This document shows, piece after piece, positions 1 through 7,338 of a DNA stretch of 20,447 nt. The notes beneath the pieces are model-generated. The model was not told the origin of the DNA and made no database searches. It saw only the letters and a list, made by a program, of their open reading frames with translations. Both the position numbers and the translations under genes were made by a program. Source of the DNA: Anaerolineae bacterium CG2_30_64_16 (GTDB lineage Bacteria; Chloroflexota; Anaerolineae; CG2-30-64-16); contig MNXL01000300.1 of assembly GCA_001871755.1 (NCBI GenBank), forward strand, positions 1 through 20,447, in the 5' to 3' direction. Within the stretch, counting starts at the first letter, position 1. Each line of letters begins with the position of its first letter.

Positions 1-3000
1 TTGCCCCAGTCGAACTCGTGGTTCCCGAAGGTGGCAGCCGCGAACCCCATCGAGTTGTAGACGTCGATGGTGGACTCGCCCTTGAACAGATTGGACAGCA
101 GCGTACCCTGCATCTCGTCGCCGGCGTCCAGCAGCACGACGTTGTCGGCGCTCACCGCAGCCTTCACGTCGTTCACAACAGCCGCAACGCGGGCCATGCC
201 GGGATTGCTGCCGGCCGGTTCCAGGTTGCCGTGGAAGTCGTTGATGTGCAGCAGAGTCACCGTGTTCTGCCCGGCCGTGAACTGCAACCGGCCCTCAACC
301 GCGGGCGAGATCGGTCCGGGTTGCGCGGCGACGTAGTGCGTCACCGCATCGCGGACATAGAATTGGGTATCATGGACGATCTGGTCGATCGGCCACAAGC
401 TTACGCCACTGTCGTTGAAGTTGCACGAGCCGGCCGCCAGGTAGTTGACTGTGGATACGTTGTAGTACGTACTGGCGTCGGTGAAGTCCACGAACTGATT
501 GCCGATCGCGAGGGAGATGACGTTGTTGCCGGTCGGGGCCAGTGGGTACAGGTCCTTGTAGACGAGCTGGTTGCCGGCGTTGATGTCGAGCATACACGTC
601 GTGTAGTGCGAGTAGCCGCCCCACTTGGGGGTGGCGTTGCCCTGGTACTTGTAGTACCAGTAGTTCCGGTAGGCGCGCTCCAACACGGCCTTGAGCTGCG
701 GGCCGTTCATGCTGAGCACAACCAGCGAGTTCTCGTACGGCATCAGCGAGAACATGTCACCGACCGTCAGCGTATACGGGGCCCCCGGCGTTGCGCTGTT
801 CGCCACCTTGCGGTTGGACATCGCGCCGGACAGATGGAAGTCGACGGTGATCCCGTTCTGGCCGAGCTCCCACACTGCTGCGTCGGCCTGCAGGTTCGCG
901 CCGTTGGTCTCCTCGGTGTAGGCCGAGAGCGCGTCGATCGGGGTCGTGGTCTGGCCGATCTGCGTGTTGTTGTACGCCGCGATCTCATCGATGAACGGCT
1001 GCAAGTACGCGCGCATCGCCGGATCGGATGTGGCCTCCTGGGCCGGGATCAGGTAGCCTTCCCGGAGGACGACCTGGTAGCCGTCCACGGTGTTCCCCGT
1101 GAAGCCCACATTGACCTTCCCCAGGTTGGTCGCATAGGCGCCGGTCTGGGCGATCAAGGTTCCGTTGGGATTGGTGGCCGAAGTCACCATCACCGCCGGG
1201 TTGAGGGTCGTGTGGCTGTGCGCACCGATCAACACATCGATGGCGGGCACTTCCTGGGCGATCCGCTCATCGCTGTCAGTTTCGCCAGAGTAGGGCTGAT
1301 AGCCAATGTGGGTCAGGCCGATCAGCAGATCGGGGTGTTCGTTCGCCACGATGTCTGGCACGAGCGTGGCTGCGGTCTCGGCCCCCCCGTGGAAGGTGAG
1401 GCCCGTGATGTTGGTGGGCAGCTCGTAGCGCGGCACCCACGGGTTGGTGATGCCGAAGATCGCGACCTTCAGCCCATCGACCGTCTTGGTGATGTAGTCC
1501 TTGACGTTCGCGTCGATGAAGCCCTGGCTATAGTTGCCATCGTCTTCCAGGTTGGCTGCCAGGATCGGGGAGTTGAGCTGGCTGAGGGTGGTGGTGAAGC
1601 TGTGCGATCCGAAGTTGAAGTCATGGTTCCCGATGGTGAAGGCGTCGTACTGCAGCAGGTTCATGCCACCGGCAATCGGATTGGGGGTCGCGTTGCGGTA
1701 GTAGTAGGCAAACGAATTGCCCTGGAAGGTGTCACCGGCATCGAGCAGCACGGCGTTCGGGTTGTGCGCCCGCTCGGCCTTGATCAGCGACGCCAGGTAT
1801 TCCATCCCCTCCGGCGTCCCGTGATAGCTGGTGGCCTCCCAGACGCCGTGGCTATCGTTGGTGTGCAGGAAAGTCACCACTTTGTCAAGCGGCTTGGCCC
1901 GGTTACCGACGATATCGGACGCATCGATCGGGGTGATGGTCGCGATATACTCGTTGAGGGCCAACTGCATGTCGTAGTAGGTGTCCCAGCGATTGGCGCC
2001 GTCGGCAAAGGTGACCCAGCCGTCCTGCCCGCCGGCCAGGAAGTTGTTGGTAACCACGCGATAGACCTGATCGCGCTCCAGCGGCTGGCCGCCGACGTTG
2101 ATACCGTAAGCGCCCCAGGCGGTGGGGTTGTTGGCCATGACATCGTTGTACCACCAGAAGTCGATGCCGGCGGTCTGCGCTATGCCCTTGTAGAGCGAGG
2201 CCGCCTGGTCCAGCAACGTCTGCACCTGGGCGCCGGTCAGATCCATCAAGTAGAGAGTGTTGCCGAACGGCAATACAGTGAACGTATCGCCCCAGGTGAT
2301 TGGATGGGGGAGGGTGGCTCCAGCCGGGATTTCGATGTTGGCCCGCAGGCCGCCCGGGTTGGTGAAGGCGATGTCGATCGAGCCGTTGAGCACCCCATCG
2401 TCATAGCTGTCGGCCTTCCACAGCATCGAGTCGGCGACCAGGTCACCGATGTTCGACTCGGCGTTGTAGTCCCGCACCAGGCTGACATTGGTCTCGCCCA
2501 CCGGTTGGTTGAGGAGCGGCGCAACCTGATCGCTCCAGTATTGCACCCGGGCTGCCACCGTGGCGTCGGCCGGGAGGGTGTTGTTGATGGTGTGCAGCGT
2601 GTAGTTGGCGACCGTGAGTTTCTTGGTCGCCAAGTCGATGGTCAGGTCGGCCTGGCCCAGCCAACGGCCAAAGTAGCCGGCTTCGATGATCGTCGTGCCG
2701 TTGACCACTACCGGCGGGTCAAGCGGCTGGTGCTGGTGCCCACCGACGATCAGATCCACCGGTTTGCCGGCCTGCGCCAATTCCCCGGCGATAGTCTTTA
2801 GGCCCTTGTAGGGGCCGCTGTCGTCGGTGCCCATATGCGCGAGGACCACGATGGCATCGGACTGCGCCCGGACCTCATCGTAGTAGTGCAGCACGGTTTG
2901 GGTCAGATCCTTGAACACCAGACCGTCGGTGGTGCCTTTGAGGGTGACTTGCGGTGTCTCGTCGGTGTCCAGGCCGATGATGGCCAGCACGGCCTGATTT

Positions 3001-3566
3001 CCTGGTGCGCCGACCGTCATCGTCACGTAAGGCTTCACCCACGCGGGTTGTGTCCAGTCGGTACCCTCGACCACGATGTTCGCTCCGACCCAAGGGAAGG
3101 TCGATTGGGTCGTGCGGTCGCTGAGCACGGTTTGGCCATGATCGAACTCGTGGTTGCCATAGGCGGCCACATCGTAACCCAGCAGGTTGTAAATGTCGAT
3201 GGTGCTCTGCCCTTCCACCAGCGCGGAGATCGGCGCGCCACCGAAATACAGGTCACCGGCATCCATCAAGACCACGCTGTCTGCGCCCTTGGCGGTGCGG
3301 ATCTCGTTGATCTTGCTGGCCATGTAAGCTGAGCCGCCACGGCCTTTGTAGTCTGTCTCCAGATAGCCGTGGAAGTCGTTCGTGTGGAGAAGCGTAAAGT
3401 CTACCGTAGCATCGGGTGCGGCAGCGGGTTGCGGCACAGCGGTGTGCCGCGCCAGGGCTGGGGTTGCGGCCGCTACGGTCAGGGCGACTGCCAGGATCAG
3501 AATCGCTGCCAACGCGACGCGACCTGGGAGACCTGGCGTGGCCACTCTTCGAAAAATGCGTGACAT
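1..3566 (-). CDS. Secreted multi-module 5'-nucleotidase / 2',3'-cyclic phosphodiesterase, three modules (3' end outside window)
   Basis: Predicted extracellular nucleotide hydrolase that would release phosphate and nucleosides from nucleotides. The frame is open from ATG 3566 to the window edge (1188 codons, no stop). The start follows a strong GGAGG with 5-base spacing. Residues 1-39 form a signal peptide with an Ala-Leu-Ala cleavage site. Three metallophosphoesterase modules follow. Module 1 has HTNDFHG (61-67), GNHEFD (137-142) and GGHQHQ (275-280), then a C-terminal nucleotidase domain with GGLR (R408) and GGQDGW (512-517). Module 2 has HTNDSHG (568-574), GNHDFN (646-651) and GAHSHT (781-786). 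Its C-terminal domain is altered: the GGLR region reads GAMSNR, and AAGSCNFND replaces the GGxDGW motif, so its substrate may differ. Module 3 begins with HINDFHG (D1110) and is cut at GNHEFDWG (1181-1188). The family is certain; the nucleotide specificity of each module is not. Bacillus YfkN is a known two-module relative. Confidence 0.93.
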   Translation of the reverse strand, partial: MSRIFRRVATPGLPGRVALAAILILAVALTVAAATPALARHTAVPQPAAAPDATVDFTLLHTNDFHGYLETDYKGRGGSAYMASKINEIRTAKGADSVVLMDAGDLYFGGAPISALVEGQSTIDIYNLLGYDVAAYGNHEFDHGQTVLSDRTTQSTFPWVGANIVVEGTDWTQPAWVKPYVTMTVGAPGNQAVLAIIGLDTDETPQVTLKGTTDGLVFKDLTQTVLHYYDEVRAQSDAIVVLAHMGTDDSGPYKGLKTIAGELAQAGKPVDLIVGGHQHQPLDPPVVVNGTTIIEAGYFGRWLGQADLTIDLATKKLTVANYTLHTINNTLPADATVAARVQYWSDQVAPLLNQPVGETNVSLVRDYNAESNIGDLVADSMLWKADSYDDGVLNGSIDIAFTNPGGLRANIEIPAGATLPHPITWGDTFTVLPFGNTLYLMDLTGAQVQTLLDQAASLYKGIAQTAGIDFWWYNDVMANNPTAWGAYGINVGGQPLERDQVYRVVTNNFLAGGQDGWVTFADGANRWDTYYDMQLALNEYIATITPIDASDIVGNRAKPLDKVVTFLHTNDSHGVWEATSYHGTPEGMEYLASLIKAERAHNPNAVLLDAGDTFQGNSFAYYYRNATPNPIAGGMNLLQYDAFTIGNHDFNFGSHSFTTTLSQLNSPILAANLEDDGNYSQGFIDANVKDYITKTVDGLKVAIFGITNPWVPRYELPTNITGLTFHGGAETAATLVPDIVANEHPDLLIGLTHIGYQPYSGETDSDERIAQEVPAIDVLIGAHSHTTLNPAVMVTSATNPNGTLIAQTGAYATNLGKVNVGFTGNTVDGYQVVLREGYLIPAQEATSDPAMRAYLQPFIDEIAAYNNTQIGQTTTPIDALSAYTEETNGANLQADAAVWELGQNGITVDFHLSGAMSNRKVANSATPGAPYTLTVGDMFSLMPYENSLVVLSMNGPQLKAVLERAYRNYWYYKYQGNATPKWGGYSHYTTCMLDINAGNQLVYKDLYPLAPTGNNVISLAIGNQFVDFTDASTYYNVSTVNYLAAGSCNFNDSGVSLWPIDQIVHDTQFYVRDAVTHYVAAQPGPISPAVEGRLQFTAGQNTVTLLHINDFHGNLEPAGSNPGMARVAAVVNDVKAAVSADNVVLLDAGDEMQGTLLSNLFKGESTIDVYNSMGFAAATFGNHEFDWG

Positions 3567-3687
3567 GTTTTCCTCCTCGAATTGGGTGCTCCGTCAATGC
3601 TCGCACTACTCTGAACGCTTTTGTGTCGGACACTTGCTGTACGGACGACTAGTCGTTTCCCGGCATGTTCCCTCCTTCTCACTCAAC
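3567..3687. other. Intergenic gap upstream of the nucleotidase
   Basis: Gap of 121 bases between the DUF1015 gene and the nucleotidase start. On the minus strand it carries a perfect 12-base palindrome ACGACTAGTCGT and a small GTGTC-C-GACAC inverted repeat, either of which could be a protein-binding site. I see no convincing -35/-10 pair and no T-tailed hairpin, so whether the nucleotidase is read from its own promoter or from the upstream genes is not settled by the sequence. Confidence 0.4.
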
Positions 3688-5016
3688 TCAGGCGATCCGC
3701 CGCGCCTCCATGTAGAACCGCTTCTCTTTGGCTTCACCCATCGAGAAGGTCTTGCGCGGCAGCGCGCCATCTACGATCACTGTCTTGAAGAGGGCGCTCT
3801 TGGCGATGGCCGGCAGATAGAATCCGAGCCGGCCCGGTTGGATGCCCAGATGCAGAGTGACGTCGACACCGTGCACGTAATCGATCTTGCTGAAGCCGCC
3901 GCGCGGCCCCCAGGCATCCAGGAAGTGTTGCAGGGTTCCCACCGGCAGATTGGAGGGCGGATCGCTCACGGTGGCCACCTGACAGCCTTGCGGCGTCACG
4001 ATGCCGAACAGGTGCTGCTCCCCACCCTGGCCATCCACCAGAGCGGTCATCTCGGCGGCGTCCGTGCAGGTCACCAGCCGCGCGCGGGTGCCGTAGAACG
4101 CGTACAGCGCCGCGGCCACGTCCTCGCGCACGTCGAACAGCACGCGCAGGATCGGCTCGAACTCCAGGCCTTCATCGTGGATGTTCTCGACCTCCACCAG
4201 GGCGAAGCGCGCCGGGTGATCGTGCGCAAGCGCGCCGCCGACCTGGGGCTTGAGCTGTTCCCAGATGGCCTTCGCGGTGGCCAGCGAGTGGTTGCCATCG
4301 CCCATCGCGAAGAGCAGGGGCGACAGACCCGGTTCCAGGTGATACTTGTCTGCGAAGACGGCCGGATCAGCCAGCGTTTGCAGCGCGTTCAGCACGCCCT
4401 CTTCCAGCCCCTGGCCATCCACCAGGTAGCCGCTCAGGTGGCCGCTGCCCAGCATGAGATCGAAATCGTAAAGCTGCCGCAGGCTGCCCCGCGCGGCGAC
4501 CAGCGGCTCGATCACCGTGCGGCCGGGGTCGTCGATCAGAACCAGGATGTGGGGCGTCTCCAACGGCGCGCCCGCCCGGATGCGCACCCGCGGCGGGATG
4601 CGCTCCAGGATGGTGCCTTCGCTGGCCCGGATCAGGCTCGTGGAGCCCCTCGTGTAGTCGTAGCGCTCCAGGTCCAGGGCCAGCATGACGCCGTGCCGGG
4701 TCCGGCCCATCGCGGCGCGTTCGACGAGGATGATCCCCTCGTGCTCGGCGAACAGGTCCTGGTCAAGATATGCCTGCATGTGCCGGCGGATCGCCTGGAT
4801 CCGCTCAGCTTCGTCGGGCCTTTCCAGATAGACCTCGGGCAGGATCATGTGATAGGTCGAGGGCGCGTCCCCGACCAGGTCGGCCACCGCCTGCCAGTAT
4901 TCCGGCTCGGAGGTGAACTGGTCGCAGGCGATGACGGCCCATTTGTGGAGATCCACGCCGGGTCTGGGCAGCAGGATCTTGGGAATCTGAACGCCGATTG
5001 GCGGTGCAGTTTTCAT
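3688..5016 (-). CDS. DUF1015 family protein (serine-cluster associated)
   Basis: Soluble protein of 442 residues from ATG 5016. An in-frame TTG at 5037 would add seven residues, but the conserved part begins just after the ATG and GAGG lies 12 bases upstream of it, so I prefer the ATG. I recognise the DUF1015 family from its N-terminal region (PRPGVDLHKWAVIACDQF) and the hallmark GDGNHSLATA segment (GDGNHS at 239-244). Other members read DGHHR there, which resembles the DGxxR motif of ParB-like folds. No membrane segment or signal peptide is visible. The biochemical role is unknown to me. It follows serA by 41 bases and is probably co-transcribed with it; from memory DUF1015 genes often sit beside serA and class-V aminotransferase genes, so a role in serine metabolism is plausible but inferred. 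Confidence 0.88.
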   Translation of the reverse strand: MKTAPPIGVQIPKILLPRPGVDLHKWAVIACDQFTSEPEYWQAVADLVGDAPSTYHMILPEVYLERPDEAERIQAIRRHMQAYLDQDLFAEHEGIILVERAAMGRTRHGVMLALDLERYDYTRGSTSLIRASEGTILERIPPRVRIRAGAPLETPHILVLIDDPGRTVIEPLVAARGSLRQLYDFDLMLGSGHLSGYLVDGQGLEEGVLNALQTLADPAVFADKYHLEPGLSPLLFAMGDGNHSLATAKAIWEQLKPQVGGALAHDHPARFALVEVENIHDEGLEFEPILRVLFDVREDVAAALYAFYGTRARLVTCTDAAEMTALVDGQGGEQHLFGIVTPQGCQVATVSDPPSNLPVGTLQHFLDAWGPRGGFSKIDYVHGVDVTLHLGIQPGRLGFYLPAIAKSALFKTVIVDGALPRKTFSMGEAKEKRFYMEARRIA

Positions 5017-5044
5017 TGCGGATATGAGCCTCGTCAATAGTTCC

Positions 5045-5059
5045 AGAAACCTGGTTTCT
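5045..5059. repeat. Short palindrome at the serA stop codon
   Basis: AGAAACC-T-GGTTTCT is a perfect 7-bp inverted repeat with a one-base centre. It overlaps the serA stop codon (5058-5060) and lies in the 41-base gap before the DUF1015 gene. No T-run follows on the minus strand, so it is not a canonical terminator. It may be a small dispersed palindrome of this genome. Confidence 0.5.
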
Positions 5060-5954
5060 ACTCGAAGTTGATCAGCAGCTCGGCCACCTCGTCCCCGATG
5101 CGCGCGGTGGCTTCCTTCGTGCTGGCCCCGACGTGGGGCGACCCGATCACCTGATCCAGGGTGAACAGTCGGGTATCCTTGGGCGGCTCGCTCTCGAACA
5201 CGTCCAACGCCGCCCCCGCGACTTTGCCCGAAACGAGCGCATCGTAAAGGGCATCCTCATCGATCACGCCGCCGCGGCCACAGTGGATCAGCCGCACGCC
5301 GTCCTTCATCTTGGCGATCAGATCGGCATCGACGAGATGGTGTGTGCTTTCGAGCAGCGGGATGTGCAGCGTGAGATAGTCGGATTGCGCCAGCAGCTCA
5401 TCCAACGTGGTCATCGTCAGGTAGGGGGCCGGCTCGCCGGGCGCCACATCGTAGCCCAGCACTCTCATGCCGAGCGCGGCGGCCCGCCTGGCGATGGCTC
5501 TGCCGATCCGGCCGGTCCCGATCACCCCCAGCGTCTTGCCCTGGATTTCGGCGCCGCTAAACTTCTTCTTTTCCCACTTGCCGGCCTTGAGCGATAAAGT
5601 GGCCTGGACGATCGGCCGCGCCAATGCCAGGAGATATGCCAGCGTCAGTTCTGCCACGGAGTCGGTGCTGGCTGCCGGTGTGTTCATGACGCGCACCTCC
5701 CTGGCCTGGGCAGAGGCGACGTCGATGTTGTCCACGCCCACACCACCGCGCACGATGACCTTGAGATGGCTCGCGGCATCCAGGACGGCCCTGGTGACCT
5801 TGGTGCGGCTGCGCACGACCATCGCAGTATAGGCCGGGATTTCGGCTAACAGCTCCTCCGCGGTGATCGTATCCCGGACATCCACTTCCAGGCCCCTGGC
5901 GCGCATGGTTTGCACGGCTGTGGCGGAGATGGGATCGCAAACGAGTACTTTCAT
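5058..5954 (-). CDS. serA: D-3-phosphoglycerate dehydrogenase, short form
   Basis: NAD-dependent oxidation of 3-phosphoglycerate to 3-phosphohydroxypyruvate, first step of the phosphorylated serine pathway. The protein has 298 residues. The Rossmann motif GTGRIG is at 146-151. The catalytic triad of the D-2-hydroxyacid dehydrogenase family is R227 (CGRGG), E256 (FESEPP) and H274 (SPHVGAST). It ends right after the substrate-domain helix and lacks the ASB and ACT domains of long SerA enzymes, so allosteric inhibition by serine through ACT is not expected. ATG 5954 has AGGAG seven bases upstream. A longer open frame to 6113 exists, but its extra residues only translate the intergenic octamer repeat. 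Another 2-hydroxyacid specificity is possible; the neighbouring class-V aminotransferase favours SerA. Confidence 0.87.
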   Translation of the reverse strand: MKVLVCDPISATAVQTMRARGLEVDVRDTITAEELLAEIPAYTAMVVRSRTKVTRAVLDAASHLKVIVRGGVGVDNIDVASAQAREVRVMNTPAASTDSVAELTLAYLLALARPIVQATLSLKAGKWEKKKFSGAEIQGKTLGVIGTGRIGRAIARRAAALGMRVLGYDVAPGEPAPYLTMTTLDELLAQSDYLTLHIPLLESTHHLVDADLIAKMKDGVRLIHCGRGGVIDEDALYDALVSGKVAGAALDVFESEPPKDTRLFTLDQVIGSPHVGASTKEATARIGDEVAELLINFE

Positions 5955-5971
5955 GGTGGGCTCCTTGGTTG

Positions 5972-6238
5972 GTAGATTGGGACCTGGTAGATTGGTAGAT
6001 TGGTAGATTGGTAGATTGGTAGATTGGTAGATTGGTACATTGGTAGATTGGTACATTGGTAGATTGGTACATTGGTAGATTGGTAGAGGTACCGTGAGAG
6101 AACAGGGCTCCAATCTACCAATTTACCAACTTACTAATTTACCAATCTACCAACTTACTAATTTACCAATCTACCAATTTACCAACTTACTAATTTACCA
6201 ATCTACCAATTTACCAACTTACTAATTTACCAATCTAC
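5972..6238. repeat. Head-to-head octanucleotide repeat tracts (locus 1)
   Basis: Left tract, 5987-6082: twelve tandem 8-bp units, nine GTAGATTG and three GTACATTG, plus an isolated GTAGATTG at 5972-5979. A 28-base spacer follows (6083-6110). Right tract, 6111-6238: sixteen 8-bp units in the opposite orientation, of four types (CAATCTAC, CAATTTAC, CAACTTAC, TAATTTAC) cycling in that order, so there is a 32-bp higher-order period; the second cycle lacks one unit. The tracts are largely complementary, so the transcript could fold into a hairpin about 100 bp long. The repeat fills nearly the whole gap between the aminotransferase and serA, and its last unit supplies the aminotransferase stop codon (6235-6237). 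Confidence 0.93.
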
Positions 6239-7302
6239 AGCTTAAGAATCTCATCAATCATCCCCGTCAACCACGTCACATCCGCCACCGTCAGGTCACC
6301 CATGTGGCCGATGCGGAAGGTCTTGCCTTTGAACGGGCCGTAGCCGTCGGAGATCTGCGCGCCGCGGTTGCCGAGTTCTTTGTTCAACGCCTTGAAGTCG
6401 AAACCGGTCGTGTTGGTGATGTGGCTCACCGTGGGGGAGAGGTATTTCTCATCGCCGAACAGCTCGAAGCGCCGGCGCCCCCAATTGCGGACGTGCTCGG
6501 CCATTGCCAGATGGCGGGCGTAGCGGTTGTCCAACCCCTCGGCAAACATGTCATCCAACTGCTTGTCCAATGCAAAGAGATGGCTGATCCCAGGAGTGGC
6601 CGGGGTGTTGTATTTGACCGCATACTTCTCATTCTCGATGAAATCGAAATAGTAGCCGCGATGCGGGATCGACCTGGCGCGCTCCATGGCCCGCGCGCTG
6701 ACAGTGGCGACGGTCAGGCCCGGCGGCAGAGCGAAGCACTTCTGCACGCCCGCCAGGCAGACGTCCAGACCCCATTCGTCATTCTTGATCTCGACACCGG
6801 CCATGCAGCTCACCGCATCCACCAGGATCAAGACGTCCGGGTATTTCTCCCGCACCATCCTGGCAACCTCGGGCACGGGGCTCAGGATGCCGGTGGAGGT
6901 CTCGTTGTAGGTCAGACAGACGGTATCGAACCCGCCTTTGGCCAGCGCCGCGTCCACAAGCTCGGGCGTGATCGCTTGACCGGGCTCGACCTCGATCGTA
7001 CCGGTCGCCAGGCCGTTGGCCTCGGAGATCGCATGCCAGCGCCGGGAGAACTCGCCGTTCAGGGTGTGCAGCACCTTCTTCCCGACGCAGTTGCGGACTG
7101 CGCCTTCCATTACGCCGGTGGAGGAGGAGGTGAACAGCAGCACCCGCCCCTCGGTATTGAGCAATACCTTGAGCTTTTCTTCGACCGATTTGTGCAGATC
7201 GGCGTAGGCGGTCGAGCGATGGCCGATCATGGGGGTGGCCATGGCCTGCAGGATTTCGTCCCGCACTTCGGTTGGGCCGGGAATGAAGAGCTTCTTGTGC
7301 AT
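6235..7302 (-). CDS. Class-V aminotransferase (serine/alanine-glyoxylate or phosphoserine aminotransferase type)
   Basis: PLP-dependent transaminase of 355 residues, the normal length for the alanine-glyoxylate/serine-pyruvate aminotransferase family. It begins with the typical LFIPGPTEV. D162 (VDAVS) should contact the PLP nitrogen, K188 (AGVQKCFALPPG) is the Schiff-base lysine, and R330 (FRIGHMG) should bind the substrate carboxylate. ATG 7302 has AGGAGA about ten bases upstream. The gene starts 36 bases after the antiporter stop and precedes serA. Next to a short SerA, the likely role is conversion of phosphohydroxypyruvate to phosphoserine (SerC function); serine-glyoxylate or alanine-glyoxylate exchange is the alternative, and the sequence alone cannot separate them. 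The stop codon is part of the first octamer of the downstream repeat. Confidence 0.9.
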   Translation of the reverse strand: MHKKLFIPGPTEVRDEILQAMATPMIGHRSTAYADLHKSVEEKLKVLLNTEGRVLLFTSSSTGVMEGAVRNCVGKKVLHTLNGEFSRRWHAISEANGLATGTIEVEPGQAITPELVDAALAKGGFDTVCLTYNETSTGILSPVPEVARMVREKYPDVLILVDAVSCMAGVEIKNDEWGLDVCLAGVQKCFALPPGLTVATVSARAMERARSIPHRGYYFDFIENEKYAVKYNTPATPGISHLFALDKQLDDMFAEGLDNRYARHLAMAEHVRNWGRRRFELFGDEKYLSPTVSHITNTTGFDFKALNKELGNRGAQISDGYGPFKGKTFRIGHMGDLTVADVTWLTGMIDEILKL

Positions 7303-7338
7303 TTTGACGGGTCTCCTTTGAGTGTTTTCCCGAATGTC

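Noticed and set aside
18..2801. Plus-strand open frame of 927 codons
   Set aside because: It is antisense to the nucleotidase, whose three sets of catalytic motifs lie on the minus strand. The plus-strand translation is Val/Gly/Arg/His-rich without domains, typical of a GC-rich shadow.
3651..3668. Five-codon mini-ORF (ATG CCG GGA AAC GAC TAG) behind GGAGGG upstream of the nucleotidase
   Set aside because: It has a good ribosome binding site, but it is too short to support as a gene or leader peptide without conservation data.
3382..5040. Plus-strand open frame of 552 codons
   Set aside because: Antisense to the DUF1015 gene and the nucleotidase start; no recognisable domain.
5972..6238. CRISPR array
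   Set aside because: Units are 8 bp and directly tandem with no spacers, in two opposing orientations, and no cas gene is nearby.
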